DNA of 64,000 nt, taken from positions 22,585,015-22,649,014 of the forward strand of contig NC_063157.1 of assembly GCF_020921035.1 (NCBI RefSeq). The letters run 5' to 3'. The notes under the pieces are model-generated. The model was not told the origin of the DNA, searched no databases, and saw nothing but the letters and a program-made list of their open reading frames with translations. Source of the stretch: Rhodamnia argentea (lineage: Eukaryota > Streptophyta > Magnoliopsida > Myrtales > Myrtaceae). The translations under genes were made by a program, and so were the position numbers. Positions within the stretch are counted from its first letter, which is position 1, and the number at the start of each line of letters is the position of its first letter. Shown piece by piece: positions 10,590 through 22,149 of the stretch.

Positions 10590-13500
10590 TTACATCTCAG
10601 ATATTGCCTTGAAGCCCTCTTTTTCAAGTGTTTTAGCTATGGAGATGTCACCTGTCTTGACAATCTTTCCATTCTCCTGGCGAACCAAGCAAAGAAGTGA
10701 GAACATTGTGAACCACTTTCTTAGAGTCAACAAAGAATTCGACACATCTTGACAATTATATATATCCTAAGTTCATATACCGCCAGAAAAATAGAAATCA
10801 TATCATTCCTATTTCAAGTATCAGAAAGTCAGTGACAGAGGAATCACATGATGGGGTTAAATAATGCTTTTTAACAAACAAAAACAAATTAATATAAATC
10901 TTTACCCAAAAAAAAAAAACAAATTAATAGACATCTTTCATTCGTTTAAATAAGCAACTAAATTTATTAAAGAGCACCGAGGGGGTGCCTGACAGATTCT
11001 TCAGAGTTTTGGCTGAAGAGACATTCCTTTTTTTTTTCTCTAGAAGGGGGAGGTGGGGTTTGGTTCAAGAGATGCTACATAATCCTCAATGTTTTTCCCG
11101 AGCAAAATCTTTCATTTCCCACATAGTTGAGTATGCATAAGTGTTCATCTTTCTTTCCTTTCCCCTTGTTTGAGATGAGCAGAAAAATTGACTACCATAT
11201 TGGTTCCTTCATATACTCCATAAATTGAACCAAGTTGTAGCCTTGCAGGAAAGAGAAAAGGAAGGCCTCACATAATTGAGCTGGCTTTTCACCATTGTGG
11301 GATTACCTTAGTTTTACCTTTCCATTTCAAGGTCACTATTCCCTTGACAAGAGCAATCATTGCTTCAATAAAGTCATTTGTTTAAAAAATGGTGAACACA
11401 CACGACTTGTTAACAATGCTACCTCAACCCTTCTTTTCACATGAGTATTCCCTTGACAAGAGCAATCATTGCTTCAATAAAGTCATTTGTTTAAAAAATG
11501 GTGAACACGCATGACTTGTTAACAATGCTACCTCAACCCTTCTTTTCACATGAGTATTCCCTTGACAAGAGCAATCATTGCTTCAATAAAGTCATTTGTC
11601 AAAAGAATTGTGCGAACGCACGACTTACTAGCAAAGCAACCTCAGCCCTTCTTTTCACATGAGTATTATCATGCCAACCTCAATGTTGGGAAAAATATAG
11701 CTATTCAAACACTGACACACAACTTGGACAATAAAGTGTCATCAAATCCTGTCAAGGTACATGCCATTTACTTCTCACAAATGCATTATCAGAAAGGAAT
11801 GTTGAACTTGTGCGAAGGATGAAAAAGATAAATTTGAACTTACCATTACATGGATATAACTAGGCTCTATGAACTCCAGGAGTCTTAAATAATGAGTGAT
11901 CATCAGAACAGAATTCTTAGGAGTCAAAAATCCATTTACTGCTTTTGCCACATCTCGAAGTGCATCAACATCCAACCCAGAATCAATTTCATCCAATATA
12001 GACAATTCTGCCCCAAGAACCTGCAAATGCGTGCAGATACATCTTATGAAATTAACCAGGCAGGCTTGAGAGAGAGAGAGAGAGAGAGAGGCTACATGTT
12101 GCTTTGGAGAGATATATACAGCGCATATTCTTCATGTATTAGTTATGGGCAGGCTAGATAGTGTACAGGTGGGCTATATCAAACTCATTACCAATGTGAC
12201 CCAATTTACAAATCTATAATATGCTTCTGTTTTAAAGGTGATAAAATAAAATACAGAAAAACCAACCGCAAGTTGCAAAATTTCGTTGCGCTTTCTCTCT
12301 CCGCCACTAAAACCTTCATTGACATTTCTGTTCAGGAAGTCTGCCTTCATGTTCAGAAGATCAAGCTTTGGATATACATAAGCCCAAAACTGCAAGAAAG
12401 AATTATCATGAGAACAAACATCAACCAACAGACTTCGTCTTATGCTAATGTAACAATCATCGAAAGTCACATAGCACAGCAAAATTTCATATAAAGGTAG
12501 AAATAAGCTAGACAAGTAAATGAACCTTAGCTTTTGGGACTGCTCTCATTTCTAAACACAGTCCAAGAAGTAAAAGCAAATATAAATCCAGGTAGCTAAT
12601 CACCAACCAAAATGAAGACAAATGGGGGTGCATAGACTATCCAGTTGTAACGGCACAACCAAAAAGGTATCCAGCATATTTAGCAAAGCAGATGAATTTA
12701 GTACGCAATAAACATTAATGCAGCATAAGCTAAACAAACTCTTTTCTCAGGCACTTCAATTACCGTGGACAGCAATTCAAGTCATTTTAGCAAATGAAAG
12801 TGGGAAATATCAGCAAATGAAATAAATGAATGATACAAATGGGAAGAGAGTAACCACATGAATGGAAGACTGACTAAACTATTTGCATAATACAAATAGA
12901 TGTTCCAATGTACAATTGTACACCTCAATTGGACTAAGCTCAGGCTGATTAAGCTTTCTTCTTCGAGCATTGTATGCCATGTTGAGAAAGTCAGCATTGC
13001 TGACACCGGGTATTTCAACTGGTGACTGGAAGCTCATAAATAGCCCAGCAAGTGACCGCTCCTCGGGTTCCATGTCAAGCAAATTCTCACCTCTGTACAT
13101 CATACTGCCGCCAGTTACTTCATAATCTGGATGCCCAACAAGAACCTGCAATTTGATAAGTGCACTAAGTAACTTCCAGGCCCGCAGAAGAGATAGGTTA
13201 ACTTCCATTTGAAACAGCCTGATGTATCTGAAGAAGAACACTGACAATAATAACAAGTAATTGACGAGCCAGCTTCCTGATGGTGAAAAGCCAATCATAG
13301 TAAAAGTAACCTTCTATAAAGAAAAGACACCAGTATAACATCACTAAAAATTTCCACAGCACCATCTTCAATGCAATAAGACGTGGACCCAGCTAAAAAA
13401 AAGAAGAGCAATCGTACAAATATGGAATTATGGAGCTCTCGCATGTTTCACCACAAGAAAGTACTTCAATCACGAAAATCTTGTTCTCACATTCAATCAA

Positions 13501-15077
13501 CCATATTAGATCTTTCAGAAAAATTGACACAAAATTAAGCACAATCACCTATAAATGTTGACTTAGTGGCATAACATGTACTTGTTGCTGTTGTCGTCGT
13601 CCTAGTTCTTGCAGTGATCAACCAAATATGCTAAATGTCAATGTCTGCGGTATATGTTACTTTAGTTTCCCATCCCATTCTACGTGTCATTAACCATTTT
13701 ATTTTAGTGCTCAGCCAATGTCTTAAAACAAATGAAACTCCAAGGCATAATCAGAAGATCAAATTAATTCGATTTCTGACCAAAAACTGAAGCCTAAGAA
13801 ATGCATGCATGAATGTTAAGTTTGAGAAGTTAGGATCGAGATAACTGACAGTTGCAGGGAAAGAGAAATATTGAAACTAAGAGGCACGAAGTTAATTGGC
13901 AAACAAGAAGATGGGATCTGCAATGTAAGAAAATTTTCAGTTATAACTATGTAACAAATATATACCACACCGACAAAGCCAGGAACTGGAAATTTCAGGT
14001 AGAATTGACAAACAAGAAACTGTAAAAGATCCTCTTGATCAGGCACAGAGATAAATTCTCAATCTAGTAGGCACATTTTGTAACTCAATCATATGGTATT
14101 GTTCCATGAATGTTCCAACCATCCAGCATATAATGCATTTCATGTTTAGGGACTCAGAACAACTACTTTCAGATTCTGTCCAGCCATTATCGCTCTAATA
14201 CATCAATGCCTGATCCGTTAATCACACAAATAACCTACCTTTGCAAATGTGCTCTTCCCAGAACCATTCTTCCCCATTACCGCATGGACCTAAAATAACA
14301 GTTTCAATCAATGTCAGAAATTTTTAAACATCTCCGAGCAAAATGTGGCATTGAAAATAAACACAAACTCACGTGTGGCAATTTATATCGACTCACAGAT
14401 GCTAAATAAAGAGCATAGAAGAGCGTGCACACTTAACATATCAACACATTTCCAAAAGACAGAAAACCAAACAACTCTGTTTGTTACCCTCAATAAGAGT
14501 GACACCATCCCAAAAACAAAAAATTGATTGAAAAAAAGTCCCCCGAAGCTGAAAGAATTCTCAATTGACAATAAAAAAGCAAAGAGCAGACAACATAAGC
14601 TCATGACATCCACAGTGAAATCGAATTTGTCAAAGAACCTGCGAATTCCACCAACTCCAAGCTCCGTCGACCACTAGTTCAAGCCAATTACGTCCAACTA
14701 AACAGTTGAAGCTCAAACTCAAGACAGCGAAACGACACTGAACTGACCTCCCCCTCGTAGATGGCGAGGTTAACGCTTTTGAGAATCTCCTGCCCCGTCT
14801 CGGCAACCACGGCCGTCAAGTCCTTGACCTCGAGGAGGAGCTTCTTGTCCCCGCTCTCGACGGGCGTCGCCGAGCGGTCCACGGTCGAGAGGGCGGCTCT
14901 GACGGCGCATCGCGAGACGATCGGGACGGAGCGCAGGGTCGGGAGCCTGGAAGAGAGAGAAGAGGAGGAGGACGAAGGCCGAATTCTGTGGGAAGGAAGA
15001 GGAGGGAGAGTGCAGCGATTGCGGAGCGAGACCGCCGTGGGAGGCTGCGCGGTGGAGAGGGATGGTGCAGAAGCCAT
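10590..15077 (-). CDS. ABCI6: Plastid Fe-S assembly ATPase SufC (ABC transporter I family member 6 / NAP7)
   Basis: Soluble ABC ATPase of the chloroplast SUF system. It partners SufB and SufD to form the scaffold that builds [Fe-S] clusters. Six exons (minus): 14748..15077, 14239..14289, 12924..13145, 12267..12389, 11844..12020, 10590..10676. All introns are phase 0 and the product is 329 aa, close to the Arabidopsis length. Residues 1 to about 70 are Ser/Pro/Arg-rich, a plastid transit peptide. Motifs: Walker [10 protein letters not shown] (116-124), Q-loop Gln167 in [12 protein letters not shown], signature FSGGERKR (228-235), Walker B LSILDEID with Glu253, H-loop His285. The start at 15077 is the first in-frame ATG. 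A 3 x 109-bp tandem repeat sits in the last intron. Essential in Arabidopsis embryos. Confidence 0.95.
11337..11663. repeat. Three-copy 109-bp tandem repeat in ABCI6 intron 5
   Basis: The unit starting 'tattcccttgacaagagcaa' recurs at 11337, 11446 and 11555 with a period of exactly 109 bp. Copies 1 and 2 are nearly identical; copy 3 diverges in its middle. It is intronic and does not overlap an exon. Confidence 0.93.
12068..12091. repeat. (GA)n microsatellite in ABCI6 intron 4
   Basis: About 11-12 GA units in the intron between exons 4 and 5. Confidence 0.9.
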
Positions 15078-16154
15078 TGAAGAAGCCACTTTCTAGCCTG
15101 TTGAGACTTGTTGCTGGAGCCTTGCGTGCTAAAGTGGATCGCTCTACCTAAAACAGCTTTCTTAGCGAATAATGTTTATAATCTTTGTTTATCAAATTTC
15201 TCGTCTGCTATCCATGGTTCTTTTTTATTTTTATTTTTTTGGTTTTGTTGGGGGGTGGTGTTTTCCGAAAAGCTTTCGTCGAGGAATGTCGATTTTAGGT
15301 TTCGTACTGATTTCACTTGAAAATCGAAAATTGTTCATCGGAACATATTTCTTGCTTTCTGAAATCTCAAATCTGCCATGCATACCTTCAAACCCGAAGC
15401 CTGCCCTAATTTCGGGATCTATACATATTTCATCTGTACTCATAATTGAACGAATGCAGCAAATCGTTATATTTAATGGTCACCATTTCTTGCTACAATT
15501 TATTGATCGCAAATCATAATTAGACCCCCTTTTAAATATGAAATATTAACGGAATAAGAGTCTCAATTATAAATATCGTCGAAAATAAAAACTCAAATTA
15601 GTGATTTTAGATTACACACTCATCACCCGAGGGCATGGAATACCGTAAGAATGGGTAAAAAACATATCAAGGAAAACACAAAAAACTTATTACATGTCCC
15701 ATTATGGGTTTTAAGTTTCTCAATTTTTGGAACCTAATCTACATTTCATACTTTGGAACCCGAAACCAGGCTGATTTCTTATTGATTTGGTTTTAGGTTT
15801 TATCTTGAAACCATACTCACTCCTATCTTTCTTCACTATTAATGTGATTTTTTTTGTCGGAAGGTTAATGTGGTTCTATGTGCAAACATTGATATGGTGA
15901 GCCACGTTGAAATGTCCCGTAACCGGTGTCGTTTTTGTCTAACTAGTGAGGGTTGGAGCTTTTTTTTTTTTTTTTGGGCCGGGGGTTGGTGTTGGTGAGT
16001 GGGTGGGTTTGAGAGATCGTGTTACATTTGCACTAGGATTATGCCTTAATAAGATCGAATTTCCTCGATCTTTGAACAATTCTTATTTATTATTTGATTG
16101 CGTAATGTGAAACACCTCATGTGTTTGAAATTATTTTTCATATTAACGGTTATG
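15078..16154. other. ABCI6 upstream region and intergenic DNA
   Basis: The ABCI6 promoter should lie here, reading leftwards. No clear TATA box was seen. Short open frames at 15108-15519 show no domain. T-rich tract at about 15960-15975. Confidence 0.4.
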
Positions 16155-16290
16155 GTCATCAAATAGAATCAGTGTTATTCTATGCCATAACACAATCAAA
16201 TCTACGTGTTCTCCGACGAGCGATTATGGAGGTTCAAAATGAATTGAGAGGTTAATTGGAAATCAAATGATTTATTTATGTATTTCTTCA

Positions 16291-16649
16291 GGGATAAGAA
16301 GTCTTAAAATTTGTTATGAAAGTATAATTGACTCCTCAAACGATAAAAAATTATAACCAAGTGTTAAAACTTGTCACGAAAGTACAGTTGAGTCATAAAA
16401 TGATAAAAAAAAAATGCAATTGTGTCATGAAACTTGTCAAAAAATGCAATTGTATTTTAAAACTTTCAAAAATTACAATTAAGGCCTAGTTAAACAGAAT
16501 TAACGAAAGGACTTGATTGCACAAATGCGACAAAATTTAGGACTTAATTATATTTTTGAAAGTTTTATGACTTGATTGCACCTTTTAAAAGTATTACAAC
16601 TCAATAGTACTTTCACGAGAAGTTTTAAAACTTTAAGTGCACGTATCCC
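16291..16649. mobile_element. Inverted-repeat MITE, family C
   Basis: Begins 'gggataagaagtcttaaaa' and ends with its inverted counterpart '...ttttaaaactttaagtgcacgtatccc'. Arms consist of reiterated units 'gtgaaagta-aattgagtc' / 'gacttgattgcac'. A partial copy lies at about 17475-17605. Confidence 0.6.
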
Positions 16650-16683
16650 ATATTCTTATAAACAATTATGGACATAGAATAAA

Positions 16684-17202
16684 GGGTAAATACTACGAAA
16701 AATCCTAAACTGGTATATATGTAACAAATTTACCTAAAACTATTTTTTGACCACAGAAAACTCTAAATTGGTGCACTTGAGATAAATTTATTCCAAACTG
16801 GTACACATGTGATAAATTTACCATTCGTTGTTTTTTATTAAATTTAACCGTCAAATTGCTAAGTTAGATAAAACGTGACAGTTCATGGGCGTATCAATTT
16901 AGGTTTTTACCTTATGTTTGTCAAAGGGGTATCAATTTGAGATTTTTCGAGGTATTAATCCAATTTAATGAAGGGTAAATTTGTCACGGGTGTATTAGTT
17001 TAGGATTTTTTTTATAGTAAAAAAATTAATTTATGGTAAATTTGTCATAGATGTATCATTTTAGGATTTTTGATGGTTAAAAAAAATAGTTTAGGGTAAA
17101 TATATTAAGGGTGATTAGTTTAGGATTTTTCGTGATAAAAAAATAGTTTGGGGTAAATTTACCATAAGTGTAATAATTTGAGATTTTTCGTGATATTAAC
17201 TC
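16684..17202. mobile_element. Mutator-like MITE, family B, with 9-bp target duplication
   Basis: Arms built from reiterated 'gaaaaatcctaaactggtacac-gtgataaatttacc' units, left arm inverted relative to right. Flanks TAGAATAAA (16675-16683) and TTGAATAAA (17203-17211), 8/9 identical. Same family at 43046-43466 and 61209-61531. Confidence 0.7.
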
Positions 17203-17474
17203 TTGAATAAAACCAGTGCTATTCTATGCCATGGGACGGCCAAATCTACGTATTTTTCGAGCTTTTGATAAGCAATCACGAGGGTTCAAAACTTAGCCTT
17301 GGATTAGTTGGATTTAAAGCTACTTTCTATTTATGTGTTTTTCCATGGGGAAAATAAGAAGCCTCGGAAGTACTTTGATGTTCGCCAGACATGAAAACGT
17401 CGATATTGATTTTCCAGTGTACTACTAATTTCGTCATTACTTTTGTCCTCGTAGATGCGCATAAAATAATGTAA

Positions 17475-17605
17475 TTGCAAGAACTCATAAAACTCGTCAA
17501 AACTGTACTTTTTAAAAGTTTTTAGACTTTTCGACCAAAAAAAAAAAATTACAGAACTCGATTGCACTTTCGTGATAAATGTAGGACTTTCAATACACTT
17601 ATCTT
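17475..17605. mobile_element. Partial family C MITE
   Basis: Contains 'aaaactcgtcaaaactgtac' and 'gactttcgtgataaatgtaggactttcaa'-type units resembling the right half of the 16291-16649 element. Ends are not definable. Confidence 0.4.
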
Positions 17606-17974
17606 ATTTTTTTTACGAGGAAAATAAGAATGCATCGGGAGTATTTTCAAAAAAGTATTTTATGCGTTCTGGCAGTTATAATAATAATACAAAGTACTAC
17701 TTTGTTGTTCAGCTAGACATGAAAATGTCGATGTTGATTGTCCAGTGTACTATTAATTACATAATTACTGACGTTCCTGGTAGATATGCATATAATTAAT
17801 CATATGAAGGCAAGAACTCCGAGAAAGAACCTGTAAAAATACCAAAAATCCTACGTTGTTTCCAACCAAATTCATCTCCATTTATACTGAACTTGCGAGT
17901 AATCCCGAGAATTCAGAAAAAAAAACATCGTTCTTCAACTTTCGAAAGCAGAAAAAACAGGCGCTTCGCAAGCC

Positions 17975-18892
17975 ATGGCAGACCTTCCGGACGAATTAAC
18001 AATGGATATCTTGTCGTGCAACGATGATAAATATGAGTTGGTGGGTTCGTGCAACGGGGTCGCGTGTTTGTCCACCTACGACGAGAACGACTTCACTCGA
18101 TCGGAGATATTTCTCTGGAACCCATGGACCGGTGAATGGAGACGCCTTCCTCGACCCCGCTTCTTTGTGTCGGAAGTGATCGGCTTCGGATTCGTCTCCT
18201 CGCAGGGCAGCGGATCAGCACGCCTTCCTCGACCCGGCGATTTCAAGGTGGTCAACATACGGATAGAGTCCGGGCTCTTCATGGGCCGCTGCTCGCAGGT
18301 GGAGGTTTACAGCCTGAGGCGAAGTTCTTGGAAGCGGATCAGCAACGGGTTCCCTTGCGGGATCGACCACAAGTGCTTGGGCAACCAGGTCGTCTTCAGG
18401 AACTTCGTGTGCTGGTCGTACCAGTACGACGCGTCATTGGTCATGTTCGATCTTGTCGAGGAGGCTTTCCATCGGATGGTCCTGCCGCTGTCGATGCGCT
18501 TGCTGACCGAACAGATATGTCCGTTGGGAGGATGTTTGTGCCTGATCGGGTACAAGCCGTCGTGTCAAAGTCGTGAGGTGTGGATCATGAAGGAGTTCGG
18601 CATCGCCGAGTCTTAGACCAAGCTGTACACGATCGATCTATCTTCGACTTTGGGCGCCGCCGTCCTGCGATGCTTGCCGCTCGGGTTCGCTGGCTCCGAA
18701 ACCATTTTCTTCGTCAAGAATTCCGTTTCCAGTCTGCATGTGGTGTCCTACAACGTAGAGACGGCAGAGTTTGAAGAATTCCAAGTCCAAGTCGATTCAA
18801 TCCAGAGCTGTCGGCTGGTTTCCTACACACAGAGCTTGGTCTCTCTTATGGACACCCAGAAAAATAATTTTCTCAATTATATAGAGATATAG
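17975..18892 (+). pseudogene. F-box/F-box-associated protein, copy 1 (deleted F-box, nonsense mutation)
   Basis: Related to the CPR1/CPR30-type F-box family, whose members act as SCF ubiquitin-ligase substrate receptors: N-terminal F-box, then an F-box-associated interaction domain. Starts MADLPDELTMDIL, the first part of an F-box, then jumps to YELVGSCNGV. Compared with copy 2 (19940) about 76 codons are missing in frame, including most of the F-box. The F-box-associated part (IFLWNPWTGEWRRLP, then DFKVVNIR, EVYSLRRSSWKRIS) is intact to a TAG at 18614-18616, where copy 2 has a Trp codon. The frame then stays open to 18892. GC-rich relative to its flanks. One in-frame deletion plus one stop suggest recent loss; a truncated protein could still be made. 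Confidence 0.8.
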
Positions 18893-18954
18893 TTTCAGGA
18901 AGCAATAATAGAAATTTCGTGACCTCTCATGTTTCTCTTATCAACACCCAGACA

Positions 18955-19115
18955 AATAATCTCCGAGATCTGTCGTCAATGTATTAGTTTGAAATTTTCC
19001 GCGACATAAAAATTAGTTTGGAAATGCGACACGAAATACCGATTTGAGATTTTTCACGATACATAAATTAATTTTAGATAAAAGTGACCCGAACGTACCA
19101 GTTTAAGATTTTTTT
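18955..19115. mobile_element. Family B MITE fragment
   Basis: Units 'gtattagtttgaaattttccgcgac', 'ataccgatttgagatttttcacgat' and 'gtaccagtttaagatttttt' match one arm of the family B elements. No opposite arm was found. Confidence 0.5.
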
Positions 19116-19375
19116 TTCGCCTCTTCTGTTTTGTCCTTTTCTTTTTTAAGGAAAATATATTATCTATTAAGTTTTAAGCAAGCTCTTAATATTTTACTTT
19201 TAAGGATAGATATGACACGCTTGAGATAATTTACATATGAACGACTACAATCATTGAAATCGCTCTTAATAGCATAGTTTGGGATGGATGTGACATGAAT
19301 CGGCTTCTTCCTTCTCGGTGCCTTGGAAGTATTTTCTTTTTCGGTTGGACATGAAATGCTGATGTAGTTGTCTAC

Positions 19376-19690
19376 GGGGACAATTATCTAAAAAGTCATA
19401 AATTTATTGTACGACGATTAATTCAGTCATAAACCTTTTAATTGTGCCGATTTAGTCTTAAATCTTTCCATTTTGCCATTTTAGTAAATCTTCGGAAGTT
19501 GTGATAATTTAGTCCTAAACTTATTACTTGGATAATTGTCCGGAAGGATTATATTGATAATTTATCAAAGTATTTAGGATTAAATTGGTAAATTATTAAA
19601 ATATTTATGACTAAATTGACAAACTTTGAAAAGGCTAATTAATGACTAAACTTAAGGACTAAATTGACTGCCTATTTGATGGTCTTACCG
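19376..19690. mobile_element. Inverted-repeat MITE, family E, upstream of F-box copy 2
   Basis: Left arm 'aaaagtcataaatttattgta...cagtcataaacctttt' and inverted right arm '...tatttatgactaaattgac...aaggactaaattgact'. It interrupts the 5' flank that copies 1 and 2 otherwise share. Related to 59033-59342. Confidence 0.6.
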
Positions 19691-19939
19691 ATACTCTGCT
19701 GTCAGCCACAGCTAATTTCGTCATTGTTTACCATCCTCGAAGATGTCTTTGCAAAGCAAGACGTACCGAGTCATCATGCAGGCGACAATACAATGGCAAG
19801 AACTCCAAGCGAGAACCCCCTTCAATAGGCCAAAGAACCCCGTTGTTTCCAATCGATTCATAGCCATTTTTATATCGAACTTGTGACCAAATCCCGACAA
19901 TTCAAAAGACAGTAGAGGTGCGTAGCAAACTTGCAAGTC

Positions 19940-21019
19940 ATGGCAGGCCTCCCAGACGAAATAACGACGGAGATCCTGTTGCGTCTCCCGGCGAAATCTT
20001 TGGTCCGATTCAGGTGCGTGTCCAGATTTTGGAACTCGCTGCTCACCTCGACCTCTTTCGTCGAAGCTTATTCCGATCGATCGTCGAGACTCGGCCACAA
20101 GTATCTTCTCAAGTACAATCGCAATGATTCCTCGAGGGTAGGGACATACGATTCGGGTAGTCGTTTGCTCTCTAATCTCTATCCTTCGTTTGATCTGAAT
20201 TATGGTACATATGAGCTGGTGGGTTCATCGAATGGGGTCCTCTGTTTATACACCTAGAATGAAAACGACTACACTCAATCGGAGATATTCCTTTGGAACC
20301 CGTCGACCAACGAGCGGAGGCGCCTCCCTCAACCCCGCTTTTTCGTGTCGGAACTGATCGGTTTCGGGTTTGATCCCTCGCCGAGCGGCGGCTGTGTCGG
20401 CGATTTCAAGGTGGTCAACATAAGAATGGAAGGTGGGTTCTTCATGAGCCGTTGCTCGCAGGAGGAGGTTTACAGCCTGAGGCGAAATTCTTGGAAGCGG
20501 ATCAGCAGTGTGTTCCCATGCGGGATCGATCCCAAGTGCTCGGGCAACCAAGTGGTCTTCGGGAACTTCGTGTGCTGGTCATACCAATACGACGCGTCGC
20601 TGGTCCTGTTCGATCTTGTCGAGGAGGTCTTCCATCAGATGGTCCTGCCAAGTTCGATGCGTGCGGTGACCGAGCACATATCGTTGTTGGACGGACGTTT
20701 GTCCCTGATCGCATGGAAGCGCTCGTGTCACAGTCGTGAGATGTGGATCATGGAAGAGTTTTGCGCTGCCGAGCCCTGGACCAAGCTGTACACGATCGAT
20801 CTATCTTCGACTTCAAGCTCTATTTTGCGATATTCACCGCTCGGATTTGCAGGCTCTCGAAGCGTTCTCTTCGTCAAGAGCTCCTCCTCCGGTGAGCGTG
20901 TGGTTTCCTTCAACGTAGAGACAGCACAGTTTGAAGAACTGGAAGTCGAGGACGATTCAGTCAAGAGCTGTCGGTTGGTTACCTACACACACAGCTTGGG
21001 TTTCTCTTCCGAACACTGA
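19940..21019 (+). pseudogene. F-box/F-box-associated protein, copy 2 (single internal stop)
   Basis: The longest copy: 359 codons between ATG 19940 and stop 21019. N-terminal F-box LPDEITTEILLRLPAKSLVRF with downstream CVSRFWNSLL (residues 4-34), matching the SKP1-binding consensus, then an F-box-associated domain (IFLWNPSTNERRRLP, GFGFDPS, DFKVVNIR, EVYSLRRNSWKRIS, ESW-type motif EPWTKLYTID). The only visible lesion is TAG at 20255-20257, codon 106, where copy 1 has a Tyr codon (TAC). No splice sites could remove it. It would yield a 105-residue F-box-only peptide, or could represent a strain-specific null allele or a sequencing error. Similar members are SCF substrate receptors, some controlling immune receptor turnover. 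Confidence 0.82.
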
Positions 21020-21114
21020 GACAACTGATTTCTGAAATTTATGCCTAATTTATGGGTGGATTAGAATACCATTGCTTGACCGATTAATGGGGCAAACTTT
21101 CATCCGGAGAAAAA

Positions 21115-21535
21115 ATAAAATAAAATTCTAAATCTATTATAATCGTGCTAATTCTAAACTTTTTTTTTTGTCAATTGAGTCTCGGACCTTTGTCCCAATT
21201 CATTTCATCCAGCCAATTTTAGTCGACCGATATTGACGTGTTGCAGACGTGATGATTTTAATTATTTTTTTTTACATTTTTTTTCGCTATTTTGGCTATG
21301 GGTCGTAAATGCCGGGGTCGCCGGCCCTCGCCGGCTACGGGCGAGGGCGCTACGCCCCTCGCTGGCCCCTCGCGAGGGTTCCACGGCCTTCGCCGACCCT
21401 CACCTATGGCTAGCGACCTTGGCCGACCCTTAGCCAAAAAAGAAAAAGTACAATAATAATAACAATAATTCAAAACATTATTAAAATTTGCTTAATGATT
21501 TTCAGCCAAAATTGATCGGATGGACTAAATGTTGG
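21115..21535. mobile_element. GC-cored inverted-repeat element, family F
   Basis: Left 'caattcatttcatccagccaattttagtcgac' pairs with right 'gatcggatggactaaatg' in inverse orientation, around a GC-rich core of 'gccggcgaggg' motifs (21300-21430). Open frames in the core are compositional only. Related sequence at 21885-22148 and 58670-59023. Confidence 0.5.
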
Positions 21536-21884
21536 GGTGTGGTTCATGTCCCTTTTTCTCTAGGAAAGCACGGGAGTCTGGAGGGCTGTCCCAACAAGGG
21601 TCATGGGGGCGGCGCCCTAGAGCTAGCAGAAGCTTTTTATAGTTTTGGCAGATATTTTATTAGCAATTTGAGCTTGAGCCCATGAATGAATACTATTGTA
21701 TATACAATTTTTTCGCTTGTAATTGAGTGATATAATAAAGAGTTAGGAAATACTAATGCAGCCATAATTTAAGGTGAGCTAAGATAAACATTTGCATTTC
21801 AATTTATTTTTTCTCTATGCTTTACTTCATTGTGATTTGTGCGTTCAATCCTAACAGTAAATTGGCACAAATGCAAAAGGTTTA

Positions 21885-22149
21885 AATCGAAAAACGAAAC
21901 TCATATGCTTTTTTTTATCGATGGAGGGTATGAACCACACTTGCACTGATATGACAAATTTTAATAACATTTTAGTATTTTTGAATTTTTTTATTAATTA
22001 TTATTTTTCACCAACTGTGGCTGGCGAGGGCTTGGCGGCCCTTGCCCGTCCTACCCCAAGTGTGGGCGAGACCATCGTGGCCGTAGGCGAGGGCACCTCG
22101 CCCAAATCTAGGTGAAAGCAGCCTCGCCTATGGCTGGAGCGGCCATGGC
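21885..22149. mobile_element. Family F fragment replacing the 5' half of F-box copy 3
   Basis: AT-rich stretch followed by a GC-rich 'ggcgaggg...gccctcgcc' tract. F-box homology starts immediately after it at about 22150, so it marks the breakpoint that removed the N-terminal half of copy 3. Confidence 0.45.

Larger units (their letters stand above)
16155..17470. repeat. Partly duplicated 5' flanking units of the F-box array
   Basis: A segment 'cagtgttattctatgcc...aaatctacg' at about 16168-16310 recurs at about 17215-17365. The 17335-17470 part ('gaaaataagaagcctcgg...gacatgaaaacgtcgatattgattttccagtgtac') recurs at about 17620-17770 directly upstream of F-box copy 1 and, weaker, at 19310-19370 plus 19690-19800 upstream of copy 2. 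These are remnants of repeated tandem duplication, interrupted by MITEs. Confidence 0.6.

Noticed and set aside
14761..15096. Plus-strand frame opposite ABCI6 exon 1
   Set aside because: Exists only because the transit-peptide exon is GC-rich; the sense strand encodes SufC in frame with five further exons.
18136..18576. Alternative-frame open reading frames within the F-box copies
   Set aside because: GC-rich shadows; the same alternative frames appear in all copies while the domain-bearing frame is clear.
20255..20257. Programmed readthrough of TAG in F-box copy 2
   Set aside because: The downstream context lacks a known readthrough motif such as CARYYA (it reads AATGAA), and sister copies are also broken, so plain decay is simpler.
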